Shown here: positions 24,928-34,104 of the stretch, piece after piece
Position numbering within the stretch: the stretch's first letter is position 1
Layout: each line of letters begins with the position of its first letter
Source: Sphingomonas soli NBRC 100801
Lineage (GTDB): Bacteria; Pseudomonadota; Alphaproteobacteria; Sphingomonadales; Sphingomonadaceae
Reading direction: 5' to 3'
Assembly: GCF_001591025.1 (NCBI RefSeq)
Contig: NZ_BCTZ01000004.1
Span: forward strand, 1-64,000
Length of the DNA: 64,000 nt
Program-made: the position numbers and the translations under genes
The notes under the pieces: generated by a model
Seen by the model: only the letters and a program-made list of their open reading frames with translations
Told to the model about the DNA's origin: nothing
The model's database searches: none

Positions 24928-26333
24928 CAGTCGGGTTGTTTGACGGCGGGCGCGATCGGCGTCGGTCGCGGGGTTGGCGATGGGCGCGGCCCCGGCAAAG
25001 TGAGCGTCGCCTGCGGTTTCGTCGCTTCGGTCACCGGCTCTTTCTTCCGGACGCCCGCAAGTGGTGGGGGTAGCTTGGCGTCCACCGCCGTGGCGGGAGC
25101 CACGATCGCCCCCGCAACTGGCGGCTGGGCGCGCATGCATTGCACCGGGCTGGGTCGCTTGAACTGCTGGCAGTTCCACAGCGCCTTCGCGAAGCCCTGG
25201 CTCTGATCGCGCAGATAGCTGAACGACATGGTTGATACCTGCGCGCTGCTGAGCGGCAGGGCGGACGGCGTCTGCTTCGGATCGGTCCAGGCCATGAACT
25301 TGCAGTAATGCCGTTCGCCGCAGGTGCGGATCGCCAGCGCGGCAAAGGCGTCGGTGCCCATCCCCTTGGGCAGCGTAAGCATGAAATTATTGCCCTCCGC
25401 GGTGCCGCCGCTTTCGACCGTCATCGGTGCGGGGACTGCGCTTGCGGGGATCGTCGCGGGATCGATCATCGCGCCCTCTGACCCTGTCGGAAGGTCCGTG
25501 GCGGGCAGCGCGTCGGGATCGCCGAAATGGGCGGGCGAGAGCCGCGACAATTTGGGCACGTTCGGTTCGACGCCGGCATAGCCGCGGCTGAAAGCGGGCG
25601 GCGTGCCCCACCAGCCGGCCCAGCGGAAGAACAGATGCGTGTGTACCTCGGTGATCTTCTCAAGGCTGGCGCTCCAGTACGGCACCACCCAATCGGTATG
25701 GTAATGCGTCGCGTGCCCCACCGGCGCATATACCGAGCCATAGAGCGCCATGCGCGCGACGCCGCGGGCGCGCTCCCATGCGGCTGGGCGGGGCGCCCAG
25801 CGGACCATCGCGCCATCGCAGGTGAAGGTGAACTGGCAGCCGGTCGAGCGTTCCTGCCCCTGGAACACCACGCCGCAGATCGTCTTCGGGAAAGCCGGAT
25901 GGCGCATGCGGTTGATAATGACCTGTGCCACTGCCCGCTGGCCTACCGCGTCGTCACCCGCTTCGTAAAACACAGCAGCCGCGAGACAATCGACCGCGCG
26001 CGCCTGACTTTCCAGCGAGCCAAAGAGACGGAACGCGCGCGCCGCCGGGTTGGGCAGGGTGGAGAATGGAATAGCGTCGTTGATCGATTTGGCGTCTGCG
26101 GGAGCAACTTCCTGGATCCGGACCGGCTCCACGGCCGGAATCTCCGTCTTTGGGACCACGCGGTTCGAGATCACCACATGGGGGCGCTTGTGCTGCACTA
26201 CGCGCGGGGTCGTGAGGACAAGGGCCAGCGGCGCAATGATCGCGGCCAGCGCGATCAGCCCGAGGATGGCCTGAAGAATGGGGAGTACGCGCGGGGAAGG
26301 CGCGGGGTCAGACGGATGCAGAAGCAGCTCCAT
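24927..26333 (-). CDS. SleB-type cell-wall hydrolase (Hydrolase_2)
   Basis: 468 residues. An N-terminal membrane helix (VLPILQAILGLIALAAIIAPLALVLTT) is followed by the SleB/Hydrolase_2 domain: CLAAAVFYEAGDDAVGQRAVAQVIINRMRHPAFPKTICGVVFQG, with the catalytic Glu in FYEAG. Pro-rich tail. Such enzymes cleave peptidoglycan glycan strands (lytic transglycosylase-like). Anchored, acting in the periplasm. Confidence 0.85.
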   Translation of the reverse strand: MELLLHPSDPAPSPRVLPILQAILGLIALAAIIAPLALVLTTPRVVQHKRPHVVISNRVVPKTEIPAVEPVRIQEVAPADAKSINDAIPFSTLPNPAARAFRLFGSLESQARAVDCLAAAVFYEAGDDAVGQRAVAQVIINRMRHPAFPKTICGVVFQGQERSTGCQFTFTCDGAMVRWAPRPAAWERARGVARMALYGSVYAPVGHATHYHTDWVVPYWSASLEKITEVHTHLFFRWAGWWGTPPAFSRGYAGVEPNVPKLSRLSPAHFGDPDALPATDLPTGSEGAMIDPATIPASAVPAPMTVESGGTAEGNNFMLTLPKGMGTDAFAALAIRTCGERHYCKFMAWTDPKQTPSALPLSSAQVSTMSFSYLRDQSQGFAKALWNCQQFKRPSPVQCMRAQPPVAGAIVAPATAVDAKLPPPLAGVRKKEPVTEATKPQATLTLPGPRPSPTPRPTPIAPAVKQPD

Positions 26334-26427
26334 GCGCGGGGATCGCGCCCCTTAACGCACAAGGAGGCTTCATGGAACCGTGACGGCGGCGAAATGGCGC
26401 CGGTGCGGGCTGGCGGTAGCCGCTTCG

Positions 26428-26757
26428 CTAGCTGGGCCAGAATCCGGTGGCTTCGCACATATCCCAATGGTCCGCCGCGCCGAGCTTGCACGCCGCGCTG
26501 CTATTGCCTTCGCGACATTGTTTCACCTCGCGCTGGAAGCGCTTGTAGCAGCTTTCCGGCTTGGCCTGGACCGCCGGGGCAGGTGCCGCGACGGCCTCGG
26601 GAATCACATGAACAGCGGGCACGGCGGCGACAGCGGCCTTCACCGCGTCGCGCGCCTCTACCGCGCTCGGCATGACCTTCGTGTCGCTTCCGAACACGAA
26701 AGGCCACGCCAGAAAGATCGCCAGCGCGAAGCTGGCGCAGATCATTGCGTTACGCAC
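26428..26757 (-). CDS. Small membrane-anchored or secreted protein, unknown
   Basis: 109 residues. Hydrophobic N-terminus (MRNAMICASFALAIFLAWPFVFG), Ala/Val/Pro-rich linker and a C-terminal cluster of four Cys (CYKRFQREVKQCREGNSSAACKLGAADHWDMCEATGFWP), suggesting two disulfides in the periplasm. No family recognised. Confidence 0.6.
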   Translation of the reverse strand: MRNAMICASFALAIFLAWPFVFGSDTKVMPSAVEARDAVKAAVAAVPAVHVIPEAVAAPAPAVQAKPESCYKRFQREVKQCREGNSSAACKLGAADHWDMCEATGFWPS

Positions 26758-26834
26758 GAGAATTCCCCCCGGAATGCGCGTCTAACCCCGACTCGGTCAG
26801 CCTACTGTTAACCCGGGATTAATGTCGAGGGGAT

Positions 26835-27755
26835 TCAGCTCTCTGGCAAGAAGTCCGGGACGCTCAAGTAGCGCTCACCTGTATCATAATTGAACCCCAG
26901 CACCCGGGTTCCTGCCGGAAGCTCTGCCAGCTTCTGGCGAATCGCGGCGAGCGTGGCCCCGGACGAGATACCGACGAGCATCCCTTCTTCCCGGGCGGAG
27001 CGGCGTGCCATCTCCTTTGCGTCGCCTGCATCGACCTTGATCACACCATCGATCACATCGGTATGCAGGTTGCGCGGCACGAAGCCAGCGCCGATCCCCT
27101 GGATCGGATGCGGACCAGGCTGGCCGCCGGAGATGACAGGCGAAAGCTCAGGCTCCACCGCGTAGACTTTGACGTTCGGCCAGCTCTTCTTGAGCGTCTC
27201 GGCGACGCCGGTGATGTGACCGCCGGTGCCGACGCCGGTAATGACGACGTCGATAGGGCTGTCGGCGAAATCGTTCAGGATTTCCTGCGCGGTGGTTCGA
27301 ACATGGACTTCGACGTTCGCCGGGTTTTCGAACTGCTGCGGCATCCACGCACCGGGCGTGGATTCGACGATCTCCATCGCGCGCTCGATCGCGCCCTTCA
27401 TGCCCTTCTCGCGCGGAGTCAGATCAAAGGTTGCGCCATATGCCAGCATCAGGCGGCGGCGCTCGATCGACATGCTCTCAGGCATCACCAGCACCAGCTT
27501 GTAACCCTTGACCGCAGCGACCATCGCCAGACCGACGCCGGTATTGCCACTGGTCGGCTCGACGATCGTGCCGCCGGGCTTCAGGCTGCCATCCGCTTCA
27601 GCCGCCTCGATCATCGACAAGGCGATCCGGTCTTTGATCGACCCGCCGGGATTGGTCCGCTCTGATTTGATCCAGACCTCGGCATCGGGAAACAGCCGGC
27701 TCACGCGGACATGGGGCGTGTTGCCGATAGTGTCGAGGATCGAAGGGGCCTTCAT
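26835..27755 (-). CDS. cysK: Cysteine synthase A
   Basis: 306 residues. PLP-dependent synthesis of L-cysteine from O-acetylserine and sulfide. Visible: [17 protein letters not shown] (PLP Lys in SIKDR), [13 protein letters not shown], and [15 protein letters not shown] at 27755 overlaps the stop of the MFS gene upstream (ATGA). No SerA/CysE partner in the window. Confidence 0.93.
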   Translation of the reverse strand: MKAPSILDTIGNTPHVRVSRLFPDAEVWIKSERTNPGGSIKDRIALSMIEAAEADGSLKPGGTIVEPTSGNTGVGLAMVAAVKGYKLVLVMPESMSIERRRLMLAYGATFDLTPREKGMKGAIERAMEIVESTPGAWMPQQFENPANVEVHVRTTAQEILNDFADSPIDVVITGVGTGGHITGVAETLKKSWPNVKVYAVEPELSPVISGGQPGPHPIQGIGAGFVPRNLHTDVIDGVIKVDAGDAKEMARRSAREEGMLVGISSGATLAAIRQKLAELPAGTRVLGFNYDTGERYLSVPDFLPES

Positions 27756-29077
27756 ATCGTCATCTCCTTGGGAGGTATCTCAAGATTGGCCGGAGGATCG
27801 AAGGTACGCGCCCGCCTGAGCTCAGGGAATAGCCTTGCCCATAATATCGTGACAAGGATCGCACCTATCCCGCCGCCCACCACTGCGGCGACCGGACCAA
27901 TCGCTGCGGCGAGGAACCCGGATTCCGCCTCGCCCAGTTCGTTAGAGCCGGAAATGAACAGGGTCGAGACGGCGCCCACCCGGCCCCGCATCTCATCCGG
28001 CGTATAAAGCTGGATAAGCGACTGGCGTACATAGACCGAAACCATGTCCGCCGCCCCCAGCACGAACAGCGCTACGAGGCCGAACAAAACGGCCGGGGCG
28101 AAATCGCTGCCGATCGCAGAAGGACCGAGGATCGGCACCAGCAGGGGTGCACTGAGGCCGAAGAGTGCCGTTGCAGCGCCGAACGCAGCGACCGACAGAA
28201 GCATCTTGATCCCGACATTGGTCTTGAGCGGGCGCCAGGCGAAGATCGCGCCGACCGTCACCGCGCCCAGAGCGGGTGCCGCCCGTAGATGGCCCAGGCC
28301 CTCCGATCCGACCTGGAGAATGTCGCGGGCATAGACCGGGAGCATGGCGGTCGCGCCGCCCAGCAGCACCGCGAACAGATCGAGTGAGATCGCGCCGAGC
28401 ACGAGACGATTGCGGCGTACATAATGCAGCCCGTCGACCATCTGTGCCCAGGGGCTGCCCTGGGAGCGGGTGGTGGGAAGCGGCACGGGTCCGATCATGC
28501 AAAGCATCGCCAAAGCGAGCAGGAAAAGCCCGCCCGATACCGCATAAGGCAGCCAGTCTGCGCCGGCATAGAGATAGCCGCCCATGGCCGGTCCGATGAT
28601 CGAGCCGGATTGCCAGGCGACGGCGCTGAGCGCGATCGCCGTGGGCAGGACTTCCTTGGGAACGAGGTTTGGCGCGAGCGCGCTCAGCGCTGGGCTGGCG
28701 AAAGCTCGCGCGACGCCCAGCAACGCGGCGATCCCGAACAAGGAGGGCAGGGTAACCGTGTGCGTGTAGGTGAGCCAGCACAGGCTGAGCGCGCAGAATG
28801 CCTCCAGCGCCACGGCGCCCCGTGCGATCCAGCGGCGATCGATCCTGTCCGCTACCCAGCCCGCGTAGAGCGAGAGCACGAGCAAGGGGAGGAACTGCGC
28901 CACGCCGATCAGCCCGAGCTGGAACGCCGCTTCCTTCACGCTCATCGTCTGGCGGGCGATGTCGTAAACCTGCCAGCCGATGACGATCACCATCGCCATC
29001 TGGCCCAGCGTGGTCGAGAGCCGGGCGAGCCAATAGTATCGGAAGTTCGCTACCGCGAACGGGTGACGGGCGGCCAT
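27752..29077 (-). CDS. MFS transporter
   Basis: 441 residues with 12 predicted membrane helices; N-terminus [25 protein letters not shown] and [16 protein letters not shown] (MFS motif A). The PF05977-type exporter family (enterobactin exporter-like, MFS_3). Overlaps cysK and is probably co-transcribed; export of cysteine or a thiol is one guess from context, not shown by sequence. Confidence 0.88.
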   Translation of the reverse strand: MAARHPFAVANFRYYWLARLSTTLGQMAMVIVIGWQVYDIARQTMSVKEAAFQLGLIGVAQFLPLLVLSLYAGWVADRIDRRWIARGAVALEAFCALSLCWLTYTHTVTLPSLFGIAALLGVARAFASPALSALAPNLVPKEVLPTAIALSAVAWQSGSIIGPAMGGYLYAGADWLPYAVSGGLFLLALAMLCMIGPVPLPTTRSQGSPWAQMVDGLHYVRRNRLVLGAISLDLFAVLLGGATAMLPVYARDILQVGSEGLGHLRAAPALGAVTVGAIFAWRPLKTNVGIKMLLSVAAFGAATALFGLSAPLLVPILGPSAIGSDFAPAVLFGLVALFVLGAADMVSVYVRQSLIQLYTPDEMRGRVGAVSTLFISGSNELGEAESGFLAAAIGPVAAVVGGGIGAILVTILWARLFPELRRARTFDPPANLEIPPKEMTI

Positions 29078-29162
29078 TGCAGGCTCTTGGCGGTTTCGGG
29101 CCGGGGGAACAAGACCCGCGCGCCAAGGTTCTTACGGCAACGAAACCAGCAGGAGAGAAAAG

Positions 29163-29240
29163 ATGGGCAAGGGCATCCTATTGTGGCTGGTGGGCATCCC
29201 GATCCCGATCATCATCCTCCTGCTCCTGTTCTGGCGCTAA
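29163..29240 (+). CDS. 25-residue hydrophobic membrane peptide
   Basis: ATG at 29163 follows AGGAGAGAAAAG. The peptide MGKGILLWLVGIPIPIII continues LLLLFWR, one membrane helix with a basic start. Similar short MGKGILLWLxGIP peptides are widespread in sphingomonads and other bacteria, to my knowledge. Too short for most gene finders. Sits between the divergent MFS start and the downstream 116-residue gene. Confidence 0.65.
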   Translation: MGKGILLWLVGIPIPIIILLLLFWR

Positions 29241-29306
29241 GGCGAGGTGCGCCGCCGCACCAACAAGGCTATTGCTGCGGCGCACCATAATCCCCATAAT
29301 AACGAT

Positions 29307-29657
29307 ATGACTTCTTCGGCAGATTCTGCGGATCAGGGCCCGACTGGCCCGGTAGCCACCATGTTCGAGGCGGTGATCCGCCAGCTTTGCGTGTCGGTGA
29401 CATACAACCGCACGCGCATGATCCTGGCACCGCACATCCTCTATATGCGCGGAGACGCGCTTTACACCGACGCGTTCATCGTCTCGCGTGAGAACATGCT
29501 TCCGCGCGAGCCGAAGATGGGCACGTTCAAGATTGACGGGCTGAACGATGTAACGCTGACCCAGCGTCCGTTCGAGCCGAGCGCGCTGTTCGATCCCGAC
29601 CAGGCGAAATATGCCATCAAGATGATGGCGATCGAGCCGCAGGACGTGGCCGCCTGA
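29307..29657 (+). CDS. Unknown protein, 116 aa
   Basis: ATG at 29307 gives MTSSADSADQGPTGPVATMF, then a beta-rich domain VIRQLCVSVTYNRTRMILAPHILYMRGDALYTDAFIVSRE. An in-frame GTG at 29247 would add 20 residues that look unstructured. Soluble, no recognised motif. Co-directional with the 25-residue peptide. Confidence 0.6.
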   Translation: MTSSADSADQGPTGPVATMFEAVIRQLCVSVTYNRTRMILAPHILYMRGDALYTDAFIVSRENMLPREPKMGTFKIDGLNDVTLTQRPFEPSALFDPDQAKYAIKMMAIEPQDVAA

Positions 29658-29709
29658 TACGGCGAAGCGGCGGCAAGCATCCCGGGGAGCCTGCCGCCGA
29701 CCGGCTGCC

Positions 29710-30222
29710 TTAACGGCAGCGCACTTCCTGGTTGCGATCGACCGAGCTGCCGAGCGCGCCGCCGGCAATTGCGCCGAGCAGCGTGCCGATCGTCTTTGAA
29801 CGGCCGCCCGAGATCGCGTTGCCGAACAGACCACCCGCAGCAGCGCCTACGATAAGGCCGGTGCTGCCATCGCTGCGCTTGCAATAATATTTGCCGTCCT
29901 GGCCGCGATAGACGCGATCGTCCGCGGTCAGCACGCGATCGCGATAGCCGGGCGGGGGTGCGCGATAGTCGCGTGCCGGATCGTAGAATTCATCGTCGCG
30001 CGGATCGCGCCAATCGGCACGTGCGCGCGCGCTGCGGTAGCGCTCCACAGCGGCCTGATAGGCCTGATACTCGGCGTCGAAGCGGCGCTGGGCTGCATCG
30101 AAGCGGGCTTCCTCATCCTGCTGGCCATAGCCGGGACCGCCGGGACCGCGCTGCGCAGAGGCGGGCGTCGCCGCGGCGAGCGTAGCGGCGGCGATGGCCG
30201 CCATGCATGTGAAGGTCTTCAT
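29710..30222 (-). CDS. Glycine-zipper outer-membrane surface protein (17 kDa antigen-like)
   Basis: 170 residues. Signal peptide MKTFTCMAAIAAATLAAATPASAQ, then a Gly/Gln/Arg-rich charged middle and a C-terminal glycine-zipper (GLIVGAAAGGLFGNAISGG, TIGTLLGAIAGGALGSSVD) of the rickettsial 17 kDa antigen/OmpA-like 2TM type. ATG at 30222 begins the signal; an earlier in-frame Met at 30324 adds an atypical leader. Envelope role, ligand unknown. Confidence 0.8.
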   Translation of the reverse strand: MKTFTCMAAIAAATLAAATPASAQRGPGGPGYGQQDEEARFDAAQRRFDAEYQAYQAAVERYRSARARADWRDPRDDEFYDPARDYRAPPPGYRDRVLTADDRVYRGQDGKYYCKRSDGSTGLIVGAAAGGLFGNAISGGRSKTIGTLLGAIAGGALGSSVDRNQEVRCR

Positions 30223-30401
30223 ATTATGCTCCTCTGAAACTGCCCGGGGGATACGAGCGGTGGCATGGAAACGTTCCCGCAACAACCGTGACTCAACGCT
30301 GAACGGCTTGTGAAAAAGACACATTCACGCCTTCACGAAAGCTAAAGGGTCCGCTCGTAACATCGCCGCAACGACGACCAGGGGACGGCAGCGGAGAAAG
30401 G

Positions 30402-32606
30402 ATGAGCGGGCGAAACTCGGGGGCTGCCCAGGCCAAGGGCGTCAGCATGCGCGCGGGGATTCCGTTCGTGCGCAGGACGGCTGCCGACGCGCTTGCCGCC
30501 GAGCATCTCCGGCTGTTCCGCAACTATGAAGCGATGGAGCTCGGCTGGTTCTGGGCTACCGACGCGGACGGCCGCATCACCTATCTGAGCGACAGCGTCG
30601 CGCATGCGATCGGTGAATCGCCGGAGGCCGTGCTGGGCCGCGACTTTATCGAGGTATTCAAACACGCCGCCGACGATGCCGACTTCGACGCAGAGCCGCG
30701 CCGGACACTGCCGTTCCAGATGGCGCGGCAGGGGCGGTTCGAGACGGTCCCGGTGCGCGTCGAGGTAGCGGAAAAGGAGCGCTGGTGGGCGCTTTCGGGC
30801 CAGCCGCAGACCGATTCCCGGGGCACATTCTGCGGTTATCTGGGCCACGGCGTGGACGTGACCAAGGAGCAGCACGCCGCGCTGGAGAGCAACCGGCTGG
30901 CGATGTACGATCCGCTGACCGGACTGCCCAACCGCCGCCGCATGGGCGGGCTGCTGGACAGCACCATCGCCGCCTTTCGCAGCCAGCAGCGGCCCTGCGC
31001 GCTGCTGCTGATCGATCTGGACCGCTTCAAGCAGATCAATGACAGCCTGGGCCATCCGGTGGGTGACGCGCTGCTCAAGCTGGTGGCCGAAAGGCTTTCG
31101 AACATCGTGGGCGATTCCGAGAAGATCGCGCGGATGGGCGGTGACGAGTTCCAGATCATCCTGCCCGACGCGCACGACCGGATCGCGATCAACGAGCTTG
31201 CCACGCGCATCATCGAATCGGTCTCGCACCCATATTACATCAACGGCAGCCGCTGCATGATCGGCGCGTCGATCGGCATCGCGGTGAGCCCCTATGACGC
31301 GACGACCAGCGACGAGCTGGTCCGCAACGCCGATCTCGCCCTGTATGCCGCCAAGGGCGCCGGGCGGGGCAGGGCGCGCTTCTTCTCCTCCGACCTGCTC
31401 AAGATGGCGGAGGACCGCCGCCTGCTGGAGCATGACCTGATCGACGCGCTCGGCAATGGCGAGTTCGCCGTCCACTACCAGCCTGTCGTCTCCGCCAAGA
31501 CCGAGGAAGTCACCGGCTTCGAGGCGCTGCTACGCTGGAACCACCCCAAGCGCGGGCGGATATCGCCGTCGATCTTCATCCCGATCGCCGAGGACGCGAA
31601 CCTGATCCCGCAGCTCGGCGAATGGACGCTGCGCCAGGCCTGCAAGGACGCCGCGACCTGGCCGGGGAATCTGCGCGTCGCGGTCAACGTATCGCCGATC
31701 CAGTTCGCCAGCGAGGCGCTGCCCGCCATCGTGATGAGCGCGCTCGCCAATTCGGGGCTCAAGCCCGAACGGCTGGAGCTGGAGATCACCGAGAGCGTCT
31801 TCCTGGGCGACGGATCGGAGACCGATGCCCGCTTCGCTGCGCTCAAGCGCGTGGGCGTCCGGCTGGCGCTCGACGATTTCGGCACCGGCTATTCCTCGCT
31901 CGGCTATCTGAAGTCCGCGCCGTTCGACAAGATCAAGATCGACCAGAGCTTCGTGCGCGGCACCACCGAGGAAGGCGCGCGCAACCAGGCGATCATCGCC
32001 GCGATCGTGGCGCTCGCCAACGCAATGAACATGGAGACGACGGCAGAGGGCATCGAGAGCTTCGACCAGCTCGAGACGATGCGCCGGCTGAACGTCAGCC
32101 ATATCCAGGGCTTTCTATACAGCCGCGCGGTGCCCAACGAGGATTTGAGCACGCACGTCGTGAACGGACGCTGGGTGATCACGCCGCAGGGCCCCGCCAA
32201 GCAGCGGCACATCCGCCACACCACGTTCCGCAAGGTCGGCGTGATCCACGACAATCATTATTACGCGGCGGTGCTCAAGAACGTCTCGGCATCGGGCGCG
32301 CTGATCGAGGGGATCGTGGACGTGCCGGAGGGCACCCAATTCGTGATCGACCTGGGCGACGGCCAGATGGTGGTCGCGATCGTGCGTCGCGCGCTGGGCC
32401 AGCAACAGGGCATCGAATTCGAGCAGCCGCTGGTGGAGGACGCTTCGGGCACGCTGACCACCCGCCACCGCGTATCACCGCGCGTGCTGGCGGAATCGGG
32501 GCTGCTGAAGCAAGGCAACAGCCTGGTCGCGAAGAGCGGCGAGGGGCAATTGAGCCTGCCGGCATTCCACACCGTCACCGAATGGGGCGGGATCGAGAGC
32601 GCGTGA
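30402..32606 (+). CDS. PAS-GGDEF-EAL-PilZ c-di-GMP signalling protein
   Basis: 734 residues, soluble. PAS fold at about 45-165 (GWFWATDADGRITYLSDSVAHAIG). GGDEF at about 170-335 with intact RMGGDEFQ near 243-250, so diguanylate cyclase activity is possible. EAL at about 345-590 with EALLRW, DDFGTGYSSLGYLK and ADNM-like NAMNMETTAEGIE, so phosphodiesterase is also possible. C-terminal PilZ at about 600-700: NVSASGALIEG is present but the RxxxR motif is imperfect (RHIRHTTFR). Monocistronic. Confidence 0.88.
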   Translation: MSGRNSGAAQAKGVSMRAGIPFVRRTAADALAAEHLRLFRNYEAMELGWFWATDADGRITYLSDSVAHAIGESPEAVLGRDFIEVFKHAADDADFDAEPRRTLPFQMARQGRFETVPVRVEVAEKERWWALSGQPQTDSRGTFCGYLGHGVDVTKEQHAALESNRLAMYDPLTGLPNRRRMGGLLDSTIAAFRSQQRPCALLLIDLDRFKQINDSLGHPVGDALLKLVAERLSNIVGDSEKIARMGGDEFQIILPDAHDRIAINELATRIIESVSHPYYINGSRCMIGASIGIAVSPYDATTSDELVRNADLALYAAKGAGRGRARFFSSDLLKMAEDRRLLEHDLIDALGNGEFAVHYQPVVSAKTEEVTGFEALLRWNHPKRGRISPSIFIPIAEDANLIPQLGEWTLRQACKDAATWPGNLRVAVNVSPIQFASEALPAIVMSALANSGLKPERLELEITESVFLGDGSETDARFAALKRVGVRLALDDFGTGYSSLGYLKSAPFDKIKIDQSFVRGTTEEGARNQAIIAAIVALANAMNMETTAEGIESFDQLETMRRLNVSHIQGFLYSRAVPNEDLSTHVVNGRWVITPQGPAKQRHIRHTTFRKVGVIHDNHYYAAVLKNVSASGALIEGIVDVPEGTQFVIDLGDGQMVVAIVRRALGQQQGIEFEQPLVEDASGTLTTRHRVSPRVLAESGLLKQGNSLVAKSGEGQLSLPAFHTVTEWGGIESA

Positions 32607-32836
32607 GGCTGGTTCGCCGCGCACATCGCGGCGCCGGAAGGTTACACTAAAGTGACACCAAGAACGCGCTTTGCGGTGCGGTCCTGCAGGCACCGGACGA
32701 AGCGCGGAAGTTTACGATACGCGCATCGCCGACGCTATCGAGGCTGACGAATTCAAAGAGCGGACGGCGGGGCCGACCGGCTCAGCCAAGCAGGTGAAAT
32801 CCTACATTTCAAGCATTTAGTGCAGAGGGCTGCGGG
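32607..32836. other. Intergenic stretch without recognised gene
   Basis: About 230 bp between the GGDEF-EAL gene and a PH-like membrane protein. No good start/RBS pair and no repeat family seen; it holds short GC-rich segments and an AT-rich patch (AAATCCTACATTTCAAGC) at its end. Possibly promoter or 3' untranslated sequence. Confidence 0.4.
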
Positions 32837-33328
32837 CTAATGGAAGGTCGGTCCGCGCCGATAGCGGGCGATCTGCTCTTCGACCCTATCCGCCGACTCC
32901 TGGGTATCGGTGAGGATCTCCACCCGGCGGCCGAGCGGGCGCAGGCTGCCGCGCACGATGATCGACAGCCCCTTATCCTCGGGCAGCATCTCGATCGCGG
33001 TGACGCGCGACCAGGCGAAACGATGGACGCGCCAGAGCAGATCGCCGCGTATCTCGATTCCGAAGCGATCGAGCGCAAGCTGCGGCTCGCCATGCGCGCG
33101 CGCCGCCGCGATGCGCTGAGACCGGCGCCATGCGAGCAAAGCGGTGATCACGCAGGCGACGGCGCCCGCCAGCCGGGCGAGCGCGGTGCTTATCCCCCAG
33201 CCGGTCAGCTCCGCGGGCTGGAGCAGCGCAGCCCCGAGCAACACCGCCACTCCGAGTGACGCCGCGATGATCCAATATTGGAGCGTGGCGATGCTGGGCG
33301 CGGGATAGAATTCGAGGCGATCGGGCAT
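32837..33328 (-). CDS. Membrane protein with PH-like domain, unknown
   Basis: 163 residues. Two N-terminal membrane helices (YWIIAASLGVAVLLGAALL and the ARLAGAVACVITALLAWR region), then a soluble domain (FGIEIRGDLLWRVHRFAWSRVTAIEMLPEDKGLSIIV) like bacterial PH/DUF304-type domains. Function unknown. Lies just before the repeat islet. Confidence 0.65.
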   Translation of the reverse strand: MPDRLEFYPAPSIATLQYWIIAASLGVAVLLGAALLQPAELTGWGISTALARLAGAVACVITALLAWRRSQRIAAARAHGEPQLALDRFGIEIRGDLLWRVHRFAWSRVTAIEMLPEDKGLSIIVRGSLRPLGRRVEILTDTQESADRVEEQIARYRRGPTFH

Positions 33329-33380
33329 GCGGTGGTGCTAGCGGGAGGGCGGGGCGGGGAGCAATGGGGATGTGGGGCAT

Positions 33381-33541
33381 TGCTCTCTCCCCTCTCTCCG
33401 CTTGCGGGGAGAGGGTGGTCGAGCGTCAGCGAGACCGGGAGAGGGGGTTTTTGCTACAAGCGCATACGCTCGCGGTCACTGCCCCTCTCCCTTCCGCCGG
33501 CTGCGCCGGCTCCCTCCCTCTCCCCTGAAGGGGAGAGGGGA
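33381..33541. repeat. Composite CTCTCCC repeat, copy A
   Basis: Contains a CTCTCTCCGC/GGGGAGAG hairpin (33390-33415), then the segment at 33435-33466 that is identical over 32 bp to 34171-34202, then CCCTCTCCCTTCCGCCG and a CTCCCCTGAAGGGGAG hairpin. Part of a repeat family also seen at 34151, 34605, 42866, 48940 and 52991. Confidence 0.85.
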
Positions 33542-33762
33542 GAAGGGATTAGATCTCCCCTGCTTCGATCAGATCAACGATCTTGTCGATGAGCGTTAGG
33601 TTAGCTTGATGCATTCCGCAGTACGGCGGCATTTCTGACTAGGCTTCTATCTATATCAAGAGCGGCGTATCATTTCACAATGTCAATTCACCCTGTCAGG
33701 GTTTCTTGACTATCGATAACGTGGGAATAATCTCCAGCTATAAAATATTGGAGTCGTTGAAT
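33542..33762. promoter_or_regulatory. AT-rich leader with possible promoter of the islet gene
   Basis: About 220 bp with much lower GC than the flanks (TTCTATCTATATCAAG, TATAAAATATTGG). TTGACT at 33706-33711 with TAATCT some 16 bp on, or TATAAA further down, could be a promoter. No gene seen on either strand before 33763. Confidence 0.4.
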
Positions 33763-34104
33763 ATGACGGCAACCGAAGGCGCGACAAAGGCCCTCGTCGA
33801 GCTTCCGATACTGAGATGTCTTGCGACTGGCGGCTGGAAACAGCCTGGCGAAATTAAGGACTTCGTCGCGCGGTTCGGCGGCCTTCCGTCGCAGGCGAAG
33901 AAAGCTCTTAGAGGCAGACCCGCCGAAGCGCAGTCAAACAATGCTGTTCAGAACGCGATCAGCGTATCTCGTGCGGGCAGTCTGACGCGGATGGGGCTAA
34001 TTGAGTATGACAGTTTCAGGGGGTCTTACAGAATAACGCCCGCAGGACGCGCGAGGCTCGACGCACTCGAAGGATTAGCGGTCAGCGCTGCATTTGCTGT
34101 GTAG
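33763..34104 (+). CDS. Winged-helix protein resembling the Mrr N-terminal domain
   Basis: 113 residues: LVELPILRCLATGGWKQPGEIKDFVARFGGLPSQ ... NAVQNAISVSRAGSLTRMGLIEYDSFRGSYRITPAGRARLD. This matches the pattern of Mrr_N, the DNA-binding winged helix of Mrr restriction nucleases, without a nuclease domain. ATG at 33763 follows GGAG at good distance; a TTG at 33706 is better read as a -35 box. Base composition is clearly less GC-rich than neighbours, suggesting acquisition. Bracketed by repeat copies A and B. Function (repressor, antitoxin or solitary restriction domain) unknown. Confidence 0.6.
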   Translation: MTATEGATKALVELPILRCLATGGWKQPGEIKDFVARFGGLPSQAKKALRGRPAEAQSNNAVQNAISVSRAGSLTRMGLIEYDSFRGSYRITPAGRARLDALEGLAVSAAFAV

